Shown here piece by piece: positions 47,497 to 57,768 of a stretch of 64,000 bases of DNA (its first letter is position 1; each line of letters begins with the position of its first letter). Below the pieces are notes generated by a model that was not told the DNA's origin, ran no database searches, and saw nothing but the letters and a program-made list of their open reading frames with translations. Made by a program: the position numbers and the translations under genes. The DNA is from Ilex aquifolium (taxonomy: Eukaryota > Streptophyta > Magnoliopsida > Aquifoliales > Aquifoliaceae): assembly GCA_951799425.1 (NCBI GenBank), contig OX637399.1, forward strand, positions 17,768,001 to 17,832,000, read 5' to 3'.

Positions 47497-47781
47497 AACG
47501 TTCGAACGTCAGCTGCTTACAATACTCAGCCTCTGATAAAGCTTCTGATGAAACTTAAAAGTACTGGGAGCTCAGTCTGTTTGAACGCCAATAGACCATT
47601 CGAACGAGATTAACGTTCGAACGCCAATAGAACGTTCAAACGAAGAGAACCTACAGTACTTTGGCCTCTGACAGAACTCAAATGTACTGAGAGCTCACCA
47701 CGTTCGAACGACAAACCACGTTCGAGCGATCTATTTAAAATCCTTCTAGACACATTCGAACGTTACCAACGTTCGAACGTC
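47497..47781. repeat. Palindrome cluster CGTTCGAACG upstream of ORF2 (D, copy 2)
   Basis: About eight copies. Compared with 39239-39540 it lacks two tandem units at the left and has one extra unit near 47715. Confidence 0.9.
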
Positions 47782-47792
47782 ACGACTCAGGC

Positions 47793-47798
47793 TATAAA
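47793..47798 (+). promoter_or_regulatory. Internal TATA box (D, copy 2)
   Basis: TATAAA in GGCTATAAAAGCC, conserved with 39552-39557. Confidence 0.6.
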
Positions 47799-48013
47799 AG
47801 CCTGGTTCGTCTTCTTCATTTCAAAACCCTCCAAAATCCTTGAAAAACCGAAAAACCCTTGGTGACTCTTCACTACCCAAACCCCAAAACACCAACCATT
47901 CTCCATTTTTACCAAAAATCAATCCTCCCAAGACTATTCCCATATCAAAAAGCTCCATTTTCACAATGAAATCCAAGATTTCAAAACCCTCAAACTCAAA
48001 AAAAAAACTGAAA

Positions 48014-48142
48014 ATGCCAAGAGTCAAGCTTTCTACCAGGCGCAACCCAAACACCCAAGAGCCAAATTTCGTCGAGGAGGTGGTGGAAGTGAGAGAAGGA
48101 ATGCCACCACTTAGGCCAAGATACGAAAAAACTCCAAGATCG
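48014..48142 (+). pseudogene. ORF2-like gene of D, copy 2, truncated
   Basis: The first 40 or so codons (MPRVKLSTRRNPNTQEPNF, VREGMPPL) match 39773 onward. The sequence then switches at about 48143 to an antisense Athila-like pol fragment. Confidence 0.8.
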
Positions 48143-48285
48143 AGGTATGCATACTTGAGATTGGATGGTAATGGCTTCAACTCCAAGACCGATTTTTGCA
48201 TATCCGATGGAAAGATATTCTTGTCCTGATATGGAAGCTTCTCAAATATAGGAATCCATTTTTCTATCCCATTCAAACTCTCTGA
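48143..48285 (-). pseudogene. Fragment of Athila-like protease-RT linker
   Basis: Minus-strand reading LPYQDKNIFPSDMQKSVLELKPLPSNLKYAY is homologous to 17690-17830 of element A. About 140 bp, chimeric junctions at both ends, with no relation to the flanking element. Confidence 0.75.
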
Positions 48286-48684
48286 TTAACCGTAACTAAT
48301 ATGTAATATTGAAAATGATTAAGTAATCAACTTTGTAAGATAAAACAATTAAACATTATGAATTAGGGTTTGTGCGTAAATTAAAGTTATAAATACTTTA
48401 TGTTTGAATTTCAGGGTTTAGTACAGAAATACCGGAGAATATGAGGTAAACTTGCAAGGCTTGAAACAACGAAGGACCAAAATGTAAAGCGACACATGGA
48501 TCATCAAGAACACGACCCATTGAAGCTCCAGCATGCAACATGTGTACCTAGTACAAGGCATCACCATCCGGATGGTGATGGGGGGTCCGAACGGCCACCT
48601 TGGTGGTTTGTCTTGATCCATCCACCTCGTGCTTCTTCCTTTGCCTATAAATATGCCTCCCCTTCTTCATTTCAAGGAGGTCGA
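48286..48684 (+). repeat. Probable LTR fragment with long palindrome and TATA box
   Basis: It begins CTCTGATTAACC, resembling a TGATTA LTR start, and runs to CCTATAAATATGCC (TATA box near 48645) and a short leader, then is cut by LTR H. The order U3, palindrome (48559-48580), TATA is that of the other LTRs. Family not identified. No gene. Confidence 0.5.
48559..48580. repeat. 22-bp perfect palindrome centred on CCGG
   Basis: Two 11-base arms, CATCACCATCC and its complement, meet at a central CpG, 65 bp before a TATA box. Single copy. Confidence 0.85.
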
Positions 48685-48931
48685 TGATTAGCACAAAACT
48701 TTGTATATTTTTACGTGCTAATCATGCTATTTTAATTGATGTTTGGAGATTAAATGATGGGAGTTAGGTTAATTGAGATCTTAACGATGATATTTGGTGT
48801 TTGCAGTTAACAGGTGCTAAATGAGGCTTCTTAAGACCTTCCCAAATCATTTGAGACAAATGAGGATGAAAAGATAGCTTGGGGATAGCTCAGGAGAGGA
48901 GGAAATCAGAAAACCAAGAAGTCAGCCAAAC

Positions 48932-49020
48932 CATACCGGTACGCGTACCGGTATGCTAAGGCTACTGGAGTTAATCGTATCGGTACGTTGAAGCCACTAG
49001 AGTTCGCCGTACCGGTACGC
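48932..49020. repeat. Palindrome cluster GTACCGGTAC in LTR H
   Basis: ATACCGGTAC-GC-GTACCGGTAT, linker GGCTACTGGAGTTAATC, GTATCGGTAC, linker GCCACTAGAGTTCGCC, GTACCGGTAC. Confidence 0.88.
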
Positions 49021-49432
49021 TTTGCCTGATATGCCAACTGCTCTGCAACTCATGTCTGCTGATTTGAGGGACCCACCAACAGACCTCTCATGCTCCCTTG
49101 ACACTTCCACAACACTATTCACCCCTTTCACACCTTTGATTGGAAGTTTGGAGTCTTGGTGATCAATGAGGAGAGAGAAGAGAAGAAGAGCTGGGTGTGC
49201 AGACAAGCTCTGCAACCCCTCTGTCCAGCCATTCCTCCTGCATCCCTACAGATGGAGGTCACTTCTGAGGCTAGGGGCACCTCTCCAAGCACGTTTTTGG
49301 AAGCCAAGCATTGGCATTCAGCCATAAAGTAGAGATAGATAGAAATAGAGAGAGAAAGTCTGGGGAAGATGATGAATAGTGTTCTAGAGAGATAAACTTG
49401 AGATTTTTCCATTTTCTTCATTACATTGTCTT

Positions 49433-49437
49433 GTAAT
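49433..49437. repeat. Target-site duplication GTAAT, left
   Basis: GTAAT before TGATTGATTGG; second copy at 56252-56256. Confidence 0.95.
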
Positions 49438-51292
49438 TGATTGATTGGAAAAACGTTGTTGTTTCCTAACCGCTAGACATCACCCTCACCCTCAATGTGT
49501 GTATGTGGCTTATAGTGATGGGGGAGTGTCACTCTCCCTCCGGATAATGCAAGAGATATAGGAGCAACAACAAATGTGAATGGAAATGTGGAATGAACAA
49601 AATGTATGGAATGAAATGTGGAATGGAATGCGAGTGAACAAAAGTGCTCCCCAATCATAAGGAGTCTCTTGTTGTCGGTGTTTTACTTGGAAAAGTATTC
49701 CAAGGTCGTCTCCTCAGGGAAGGAAAGGGAGTTTTGTGAAAGTGATTTTGCAAAAAGAGAAAAGAAAGTGTAAAATCTTGTATTTGTGTTTTGTTGAGTT
49801 TTGTTCAAAATGAAAATGCAAGAAAGCAAGTGTTGGCTAATCCAAGAGGTTCATTCCAATGGGAATATCAAGCCAACTCAAAGCCTTCCTCCAATGGTGC
49901 CTAGAAGTACGATTGATTCATGGGAAGCTAGGGATAAAATGGTGAGTATCCAAGCATAAACCGTGACTAGGCCTACGGAATATCAAAGACTCACCAATTT
50001 ATCCACCCTCAACCCAATCAAACCGAGCCAACATACACCGAGAGAAGGAATGAAAGAGAGTTGGAATGGAATCCCCAAATGGAATTCACCCTTGGACTAA
50101 CCAACTTAAAAGCTAGCTACTTATACATAAATGAAAGACAAGCATAATGTAAATAGACATATAAAGGAAATGGAGATTAAAGCATGAAACTTAACTTGAA
50201 GCAATAAATCTAAAACTATGAAGAAAAACATTCAATACCCATTTTAAGAAAAGCTTGAAGTGGAAAGACTCATACAACAATGGTGAAAGCTAGAACATGT
50301 AACTAAAGTTGCAATGTACTTGAAAGGAATGGGATTAAAGACAATAAATTAAACTTAGAAGATCCTTACAAGAGATTAAAAAAGATTTCTACAACTTGAA
50401 TGGAGAAGAAAATGCAAAAACGTCACTATTCATCATCTTCCTCCTTGGAGCTCCAAAAAACTAATCCTAAGCTTAGGTAGCCAACCCTTTACATTGTGTG
50501 TTGAATGTTGAATATATTGAGTGTGGAGACTTGCCAAAACGTCCAAGAGGCTCCCCCCTAGCTGTGTGAACGAGCTCCCATCAAGAGAGGGCTGAATGGA
50601 TGGCTTTGACAGGCTAGGAGATCATAGCCTGGGCAGCTCACTTCCCCTCATTCCTCCTTTAATGCATTGGCCTTTAAAGTCTTCCACTTGAGTGTAGGAG
50701 GCCTGTAAATGTGTAAGGAAATGTTGGGATAGGCGTGGGAGAAGTGTAGGTGGGACCCCCAAGCCTCAAAGTTGAGTTACAGGCTGTTTTCGCGACCAGA
50801 AGGTCCGGAGTACCGGTACTGGGTACCGGTACTGTTTTTCTGCACCGGACCACCTTCGGTAGAATCGGCATAACTCTTGATCTAACCGTTGGATTGGGCT
50901 GAAATTTTGACACCAAACAGAAGACACCCATATCTACAACTTTTATGTTTTGAAATTTTCCAAATTCTGAGTAGGTCATGGTCAAAATGGAGGAATTCCG
51001 AGGCAGTACTTCCAATTGTTGCTGCAGCTGGTGCCCTTGTTCCCAAGCACCAATGCCTTCTTGATTTCTTCACTTTTAAGCCTCCAATTCTTCATGTATT
51101 GTGTCCATGCCTTCACCACACATCCAACATAGTTGCAATGTCCTAACATACATGATTTAAGCAATAAAAACTTGCAACATCAAAATATCAACATTATTCA
51201 TAATTTCGGCTAACTCTAAGTACTTAAATGCAAAAGTTGAGTTAAAATGCATGTAATGAGCCCTTCAAATATGCAATATTATGTGCTCATCA
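49438..51292 (-). repeat. 3' LTR of element E
   Basis: 1855 bp, TGATTGATTGG...GTGCTCATCA on the plus strand. Palindrome pair at 50810-50833. ORFs inside (for example near 50674-51164) are conserved only because the LTR is. Confidence 0.93.
50810..50833. repeat. Palindrome pair GTACCGGTAC in 3' LTR of E
   Basis: Two copies of GTACCGGTAC with a TGG spacer, preceded by GGTCCGGA. Confidence 0.92.
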
Positions 51293-51306
51293 CACCCCCC
51301 AACTTA
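51293..51306 (-). other. Polypurine tract of element E
   Basis: Minus strand TAAGTTGGGGGGTG next to the 3' LTR. Confidence 0.87.
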
Positions 51307-53002
51307 AGCTTTGCTAGTCCCTAGCAAACAAAATGTAAAAAGCAAGAAAACAAAAAATAAAACTATACTAATTCTGATATTGCATTTAGCACATGCAACA
51401 AGCCTTTAAACCCCTAGGTGATCCCTAGTGGATGAGTTTTGTCTCGTGAAGGTTTCCAGTGAAGGTACATACAAACTTCTTTTCATAGTATCCAATATTT
51501 AAAATATATTTCCTTATCTTAATTAGCAATGGGATACTAAAAACAACTTGGTTCAAACACCCGAACAAATCACACATGAGACATATCATAGCCGTAAATG
51601 CTATTCTAGAGTATCCACATACACATTTCCTTTCAAAACTCGTGTGTGTGTGAAATGAACATGTAATTTAAACATTTACACAATGGAGTTCACATTTACT
51701 TTGGCCATCCACATTAAGCTTCGATGCAAAAACTCACCAAGGGTGTTCTCTCAAAATGAATAACACTATGATTATCCGGGCATGCTCTCCATGTGTATAT
51801 GTGAGATGGAATCTTGTGCACAAAACAAAGTATGCTCACATATAATCCAAAAATGAAGTATGCATAAAAATGAAACAACCTTGGCATAATCTCATGAAAG
51901 GAATGCTAGGGCATTAGATAGCAAAATCAACTTCTCTTGTTCTTTTAAACGTATGCATCCCCCATGCTTCTCTAGATCTTTTAGGACTTTCATGGGTTGT
52001 AATGAGGCCTTGGGGTGATGTTGTGGTAAGGGAAACGAAGGATATAGGATAACAAAGAGGGTTGTTCCGGGTGAATGACCTTAATCTTAGAAAAACACTT
52101 CCCTTTTATGGGATTTTGATTTTCACACCATCACCACACCCTTTGTTTCTTTTCTTTCTTTTCCTTTACATTTTTCCCTTTTCTTTTTCTCATTCTGTTT
52201 CTCCTTTTTCACTCCCTTTCTCTCCTTTTCTTGGATTCTCATTCTTTTTCCGTTGAACTCTTTTGAGTTTCAACATCCTTCATCCCTTTTGTTTGATTTT
52301 TCACACCATCATTCCTTTTCTTTTATCATCACCCAACTTAGCACTAGGAACAACCAAGGTAAGGTAGATATTTATCATTTTCATTGGCTTGGTTACATGT
52401 GTGGCATAGAAACGAATTCAATTAAGGCTCAATCATGGCACTAGGGATAAAATTTCACAAGAAAAAGGCTAAGGCTCAAAGCATCAAAGATGGCCTAAGA
52501 TCATTTTTAGATAGGCATGGGAGAGCATTGTACCATCAAGACAAAGTCAATCAACTACCCAAATACACCTAACCAAAACAAGCATAATGAGATTATTGAA
52601 CAAATTTGGAATTTGAAAAATTGTTCCTTGAGTAAATGTAAGTTCCCTCCAAACAAGAATTGGCACTAAAGCTCACACGGGTACTTACTCATCTCCACTA
52701 TTCATGTCAAGCACTCAAATGTGAACTCAATCCGTAAATTGTCCAAATTACACATTCAAGGTGCACAATGGTTGAGTTTGAAAGAAAACACATATGTGAT
52801 ACTCAAACATAGGATAAACTTCTATAATGTGATCATGTATTCAAAGTTAAAAATGAAGATCAAGCAATTCACAAATCCCATAACAATTAGGATTGAGGAA
52901 TATAGTTCAATATTGACTATTTTTCACAAAAATTGTCCAAAATTTTTCAAAATTTTCACATTTCCAACTTATTCTATACACAAAGTGGTGGAACATGTGA
53001 AT
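51307..53002 (-). other. Spacer of element E
   Basis: 1.7 kb noncoding. It aligns by eye with the spacer of A (2160-3442) over its whole length, including CTCCATGTGTATATGTGAGA near 51790 and the T-rich tract near 52140-52250. No supportable ORF. Confidence 0.78.
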
Positions 53003-53024
53003 GGTGCACCTCACCCCCCAACTT
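53003..53024 (-). other. Internal polypurine tract (candidate central PPT), element E
   Basis: Minus strand AAGTTGGGGGGTGAGGTGCA plus CC. Its first 13 bases equal the 3' PPT of the same element. Confidence 0.62.
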
Positions 53025-53262
53025 AAACTATGCATTGTCCTCAATGCACAAGGAATCATGCAATGAAAACAATGAAGGTAAAATGGGAAATGAGATACCC
53101 TTTTTTTTTTTTTTTATATATATATAAACATAAAAGAGAAAATGAAACACACAAAGCTCATTTACACCCCCCCAACTTAGACTAGAACATGGGGGAGAAA
53201 TGCTGGTGATGCCCTCAAAGCAGGTGGAGCAGCATTGCAGAGATTGGGTCTGTCAGGCAAAC

Positions 53263-53316
53263 AGTACCGGTGCTGGGTACCGGTACCATTTGGTACCGGT
53301 ACCGAGTACCGGTACT
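53263..53316. repeat. Internal palindrome cluster of element E
   Basis: GTACCGGTGC-TGG-GTACCGGTAC, linker CATTT, GTACCGGTAC-CGA-GTACCGGTAC. It has the same TGG-spaced tandem form as the LTRs of E, although no ORF2 follows. Confidence 0.9.
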
Positions 53317-53477
53317 GTTCTGCTTTGTCTGCTTCCGGATTCTTAAACAAGCTTTATGTTAAAAACTAAACTACAATGATACTCACCATTATACTACAAT
53401 GACATGAAAAATAAAAATATAACAATAAAAGAGATATAACTACTATGTACATGGAAACAAAACAACAAGGGCTCATG

Positions 53478-54276
53478 TCAATCCGGCTTCAATTCGGATA
53501 TGACCCTACGCCCATGGATTTTTTTGATTTTAAAATTTTTTTGTTGTATAAATGCCCTTGCTAACCAATCTATCCAACAATACAAAGGAAAAGAAGTCAA
53601 AAATCTCAACAAAACCAAGATATAGGCAAGTTTATGCAATACAAAAGGTGGAGTATTCAATTTTTCTTTAAGAGTCTCAAAACTTAACTCCATTGCAATG
53701 CCCTCCCCAAGTTGAGAAATGTGAATCTCAACACCACTCATAAATGACAAAATGTCCTTGGGCTCATTAGCCTCATGCAAGATAATAACTTCATCAAATG
53801 TTTCACAATCTATAGTGTGTGGGAGATTCAACATCCATATGCATTTCATTGGGGGGGTCATCCTCAATACATTGACTATGCTCAAGGTGTTGTTCTTCAT
53901 GCATAACAATTGTAGCATTAGTCAATGCATTAAGTTGTTGGGCAATGCATTCCATTTGGGATTGCATAAAATCACACCAAACATTTTCCAATTCTACTTC
54001 GGTTGAGTTCCCATATGTTGGATAGTGGGAGAATTCATTTGGTGGTGTGAGATTGGATGAAAAATTATACGGTTCATTCTCCCAACCATAACTCGAATAA
54101 CTCGGTGAATCATAATGGTTGCGGTAAAAATTTTCGCATGCAAAGTCTTGAACCGGATAATTTATTTGGCACATACAAGAGATGAGCCCAAGGTCATCAC
54201 AAATCTCACACACATTTTCATAATAAGGGGCATTTGATACATTTTCATAATAATTATAAGACATTATATAAAACAA
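53478..54276 (-). pseudogene. gag-like ORF remnant of element E
   Basis: Two overlapping frames, 54276-53803 and 53918-53478, appear to be one gene split by a frameshift near 53830. Visible are a Tyr/Asn-rich N-terminus (YYENVCEICDDLGLISCMC, with C-x2-C and C-x-C pairs), WCDFMQSQMECIAQQLNALTNA, which resembles the FIQSQ...LTNA segment of Athila gag, and CETFDEVIILHEA. I infer a degenerate C-terminal gag region with capsid lost. No enzyme domain. Confidence 0.5.
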
Positions 54277-54375
54277 AATATTTACAAGTTAGACGACATA
54301 CCTTGGCCCGTGATGAAAATCACAAGACTTACCTTATGCCGTCCCAAAATCACCCTCGAACTCGACGCTTTACCT

Positions 54376-54393
54376 TCCCCGGCAACGGCACCA
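54376..54393 (-). other. Primer-binding site of element E
   Basis: Minus strand TGGTGCCGTTGCCGGGGA, tRNA-Asp type, three bases from the 5' LTR. Confidence 0.9.
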
Positions 54394-54396
54394 AAA

Positions 54397-56251
54397 TGAT
54401 TGATTGAAAAAACGTTGCTGTTTCCTAACCGCTAAACATCACCCTTACCCTCAATGTGTGTATGTGGCTTATAGCGATGGGGGAGTGTCATTCTCCCTCC
54501 GGATAATGCAAGAGATATAGGAGCAACAACAAATGTGAATGGAAATGTGGAATGAACAAAATGTATGGAATGAAATGTGGAATGGAATGCGAGTGAACAA
54601 AAGTGCTCCCCAATCGTAAGGAGTCTCTTGTTGTCGGTGTTTTACTTGGAAAAGTATTCCAAGGTCGTCTCCTCAGGGAAGGAAAGGGAGTTTTGTGAAA
54701 GTGATTTTGCAAAAAGAGAAAAGAAAGTGTAAAATCTTGTATTTGTGTTTTGTTGAGTTTTGTTCAAAATGAAAATGCAAGAAAACAAGTGTTGGCTAAT
54801 CCAAGAGGTTCATTCCAATGGGAATATCAAGCCAACTCAAAGCCTTCCTCCAATGGTGCCTAGAAGTACGATTGATTCATGGGAAGCTAGGGATAAAATA
54901 GTGAGTATCCAAGCATAAACCGTGACTAGGCCTACGGAATATCAAAGACTCACCAATTTATCCACCCTCAACCCAATCAAACCGAGCCAACATACACCGA
55001 GAAAAGGAATGAAAGAGAGTTGGAATGGAATCCCCAAATGGAATTCACCCTTGGACTAACCAACTTAAAAGCTAGCTACTTATGCATAAATGAAAGACAA
55101 GCATACTGTAAATAGACATATAAAGGAAATGGAGATTAAAGCATGAAACTTAACTTGAAGCAATAAATCTAAAACTATGAAGAAAAACATTCAATACCCA
55201 TTTTAAGAAAAGCTTGAAGTGGAAAGACTCATACAACAATGGTGAAAGCTAGAACATGTAACTAAAGTTGCAATGTACTTGAAAGGAATGGGATTAAAGA
55301 CAATAAATTAAACTTAGAAGATCCTTACAAGAGATTAAAAAAGATTTCTACAACTTGAATGGAGAAGAAAATGCAAAAACGTCACTATTCATCATCTTCC
55401 TCCTTGGAGCTCCAAAAAACTAATCCTAAGCTTAGGTAGCCAACCCTTTACATTGTGTGTTGAATGTTGAATATATTGAGTGTGGAGACTTGCCAAAACG
55501 TCCAAGAGGCTCCCCCCTAGCTGTGTGAACGAGCTCCCATCAAGAAAGGGCTGAATGGATGGTTTTGACAGGCTAGGAGATCATAGCCTGGGCAGCTCAC
55601 TTCCCCTCATTCCTCCTTTAATGCATTGGCCTTTAAAGTCTTCCACTTGAGTGTAGGAGGCCTGTAAATGTGTAAGGAAATGTTGGGATAGGCGTGGGAG
55701 AAGTGTAGGTGGGACCCCCAAGCCTCAAAGTTGAGTTACAGGCTGTTTTCGCGACCAGAAGGTCCGGAGTACCGGTACTGGGTACCGGTACTGTTTTTCT
55801 GCACCGGACCACCTTCGGTAGAATCGGCATAACTCTTGATCTAACCGTTGGATTGGGCTGAAATTTTGATACCAAACAGAAGACACCCATATCTACAACT
55901 TTTATGTTTTAAAATTTTCCAAATTCTGAGTAGGTCATGGTCAAAATGGAGGAATTACGAGGCAGTACTTCCAATTGTTGCTGCAGCTGGTGCCCTTGTT
56001 CCCAAGCACCAATGCCTTCTTGATTTCTTCACTTTTAAGCCTCCAATTCTTCATGTATTGTGTCCATGCTTTCACCACACATCCAACATAGTTGCAATGT
56101 CCTAACATACATGATTTAAGCAATAAAAACTTGCAACATCAAAATATCAACATTATTCATAATTTCGGCTAACTCTAAGTACTTAAATGCAAAAGTTGAG
56201 TTAAAATGCAAGTAATGAGCCCTTCAAATATGCAATATTATGTGCTCATCA
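54397..56251 (-). repeat. 5' LTR of element E
   Basis: 1855 bp, about 99% identical to the 3' LTR and of the same length. Confidence 0.93.
55769..55792. repeat. Palindrome pair GTACCGGTAC in 5' LTR of E
   Basis: Identical to 50810-50833. Confidence 0.92.
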
Positions 56252-56340
56252 GTAATTGGCTGTAAGAACTTTTCAAGCTTCATTTAATATCATTAATGTT
56301 GTTTTCCTTCAAGTGCATTGCTAGTTTAATGCTCTTTTAA
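56252..56340 (+). repeat. LTR H, continuation, with duplication GTAAT at its start
   Basis: 56252-56256 is the second GTAAT. The next 85 bp (CTTCATTTAATATCATTAATG) match the R/U5 part of related LTRs near 14930. Truncated at about 56340 by the Tekay-like fragment. Confidence 0.75.
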
Positions 56341-57768
56341 GCTTCTACCATTAATTCATATAGCACATAGTACATAACATGTAACAATTTGAGCACATAA
56401 CATGAAATGCACAATGGATGCAATGGCCTAGACCCATGCCCATCAAGCCCTAGGTAAATCGTATATTTATGCTCTGATACCAAGCTGTGACGCCCCAAAA
56501 ACCGGGGGTCATTTATAAGTCCGTTGATCATCCATCAACCCGCAGAAATACCCGTGGATGTCGCTTAACCCGACACCACGTCGATAGCATCCCCTTAATC
56601 GAGATTATAGCCCACAAGTGTAACCTGTGTTCCATTGTTCATTGGATCCAACCAAGGTCCAATATACCATGATTTATACTCCATTATGGTCCATTTACAT
56701 CTTTGGAGGGAAGGAAAAACATAGGCGGAAAACATGGCAAAACAGTTTTAAAATTTGATATTTTTGGAAAGAGTACCGGTACTGCATACCGGTACGGTTT
56801 GCCCACTGGAAAAAGCATACCGGTACGCTGTACTGGTACTGTATGCCTACTGGAAAAAGTGTACCGGTACTGTGTACCGGTACGGTTTGCCCACTGGACA
56901 GCAGCGTACCGGTACTGTCTGTCCATTTTTGCCTATTTCAATTGTTTTGGATTTCAGATCCATTCCAAACCCTTCCACATCCATCCAATACATGTTTAAT
57001 ACCATTTTCCACACAAAACTTGGTACTCACAAGTTCTATTACATTCACTGACATAAATTTACATGCCAAAACTAAGTTTTCATAAATACTTTTACAAAAA
57101 CTCCAAGTAAAGCCACATTTCGACTTTCTTCACCCTTGAGGCTCCAAATGAGAGCCGTCCACCGGCGTGTATCCCACACCTGAAATGTTTTCCCGTATAG
57201 GGTGAGCTACGCTCAATAGAGTATCCCCTACAGAGGCTACTCCCCACCCTAGATGCATATGAAATGCTCACAATGCAACCGATCAACACTTTATAACATT
57301 CCACTCAAGAATATGTATTCCATGTAGGAATTCACCATGCTATGCCATGAAATGAGATGAGACTCACTCACGCATATCAACCCGAGCCCTTCCCGACTCC
57401 TCAACACATGCAAGTACCCATGTGAATGACTCTGTCATCTATGTTACACATCAAATGACATTTACAAATCTAGGGTCTTTCTTGGGGTGGATATTTATGG
57501 ACTTACACCAATGGCACCCAACCGACACGAAATTCATGGACTTCCACCAACGGTTCCGCGTACACCGACACACTTTATGGGCTCTTATACCAACGGAGTG
57601 CGTATCCAATCACCGGGTCTCTCACCCGAGGGATAGTCTAGCCCTTCTTGCTACCCCAACCCAATTTTCATGCAACCGCGCGACTTAGTCGGATCATCGA
57701 CCCAACTTTCCCAAGTCCACCTGTCATCCACCAAGTGAGGTGATGACGACAACCATGCACACACACCC
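56341..57768 (-). mobile_element. Tekay-like fragment: leader, PBS and truncated 5' LTR
   Basis: 56341-56470 matches the leader of the Tekay-like element. PBS GCTCTGATACCA is at 56471-56482. The LTR starts TGTGACGCC at 56486 and runs about 1.28 kb with diverged but collinear sequence (palindrome cluster 56772-56917, TTTCCCGTATAGGGTGAGC block, CACCCGAGGGATAGTCTAGCCC block). It is cut at about 57768. No gene. Confidence 0.85.
56772..56917. repeat. Palindrome cluster GTACCGGTAC in Tekay-like fragment
   Basis: Seven copies, several as tandem pairs, separated by GTTTGCCCACTGGAA-type linkers. One copy reads GTACTGGTAC. Confidence 0.9.

Larger units (their letters stand above)
36347..48142 (+). mobile_element. 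Element D: LTR-internal-LTR-internal tandem, non-autonomous
   Basis: LTR1 (36347-38230), internal 1 (38231-42714), LTR2 (42715-46502, interrupted by a solo LTR) and a second, truncated internal region (46503-48142). The two internal regions align closely over 1.6 kb and both begin with an Athila-type PBS. There is no gag or pol. Each carries a small Cys-rich ORF, a GTTCGAAC palindrome cluster with a TATA box, and an ORF2-like gene. The tandem order suggests unequal recombination between LTRs. Confidence 0.82.
48685..49437 (+). repeat. LTR H, 5' part
   Basis: Starts TGATTAGCACAAAAC. Athila-like LTR of the GTACCGGTAC type, interrupted by element E after GTAAT. It resumes at 56252. Confidence 0.82.
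49438..56251 (-). mobile_element. Complete non-autonomous Athila-like element E
   Basis: 6814 bp with two 1855-bp LTRs, tRNA-Asp PBS (54376-54393), PPT (51293-51306) and duplication GTAAT. The 3.1-kb internal region has a gag-like ORF remnant, a palindrome cluster, the internal purine tract and the Athila-like spacer, but no PR, RT, RNase H, IN or ORF2. The LTRs differ at roughly twenty sites by eye, mostly transitions, so it is fairly young and must have used enzymes supplied in trans. It resembles a large retrotransposon derivative (LARD). Confidence 0.93.

Noticed and set aside
36530..47781. GTTCGAAC repeats resembling a CRISPR-like or satellite array
   Set aside because: Units are short, irregularly spaced and share similar spacers; they lie inside LTRs and ORF2 leaders of a plant retroelement.
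50674..56123. Pairs of near-identical 60-113 codon ORFs conserved between two sites
   Set aside because: They are conserved only because both lie in the two LTRs of element E; no start context, domain or codon bias supports them.
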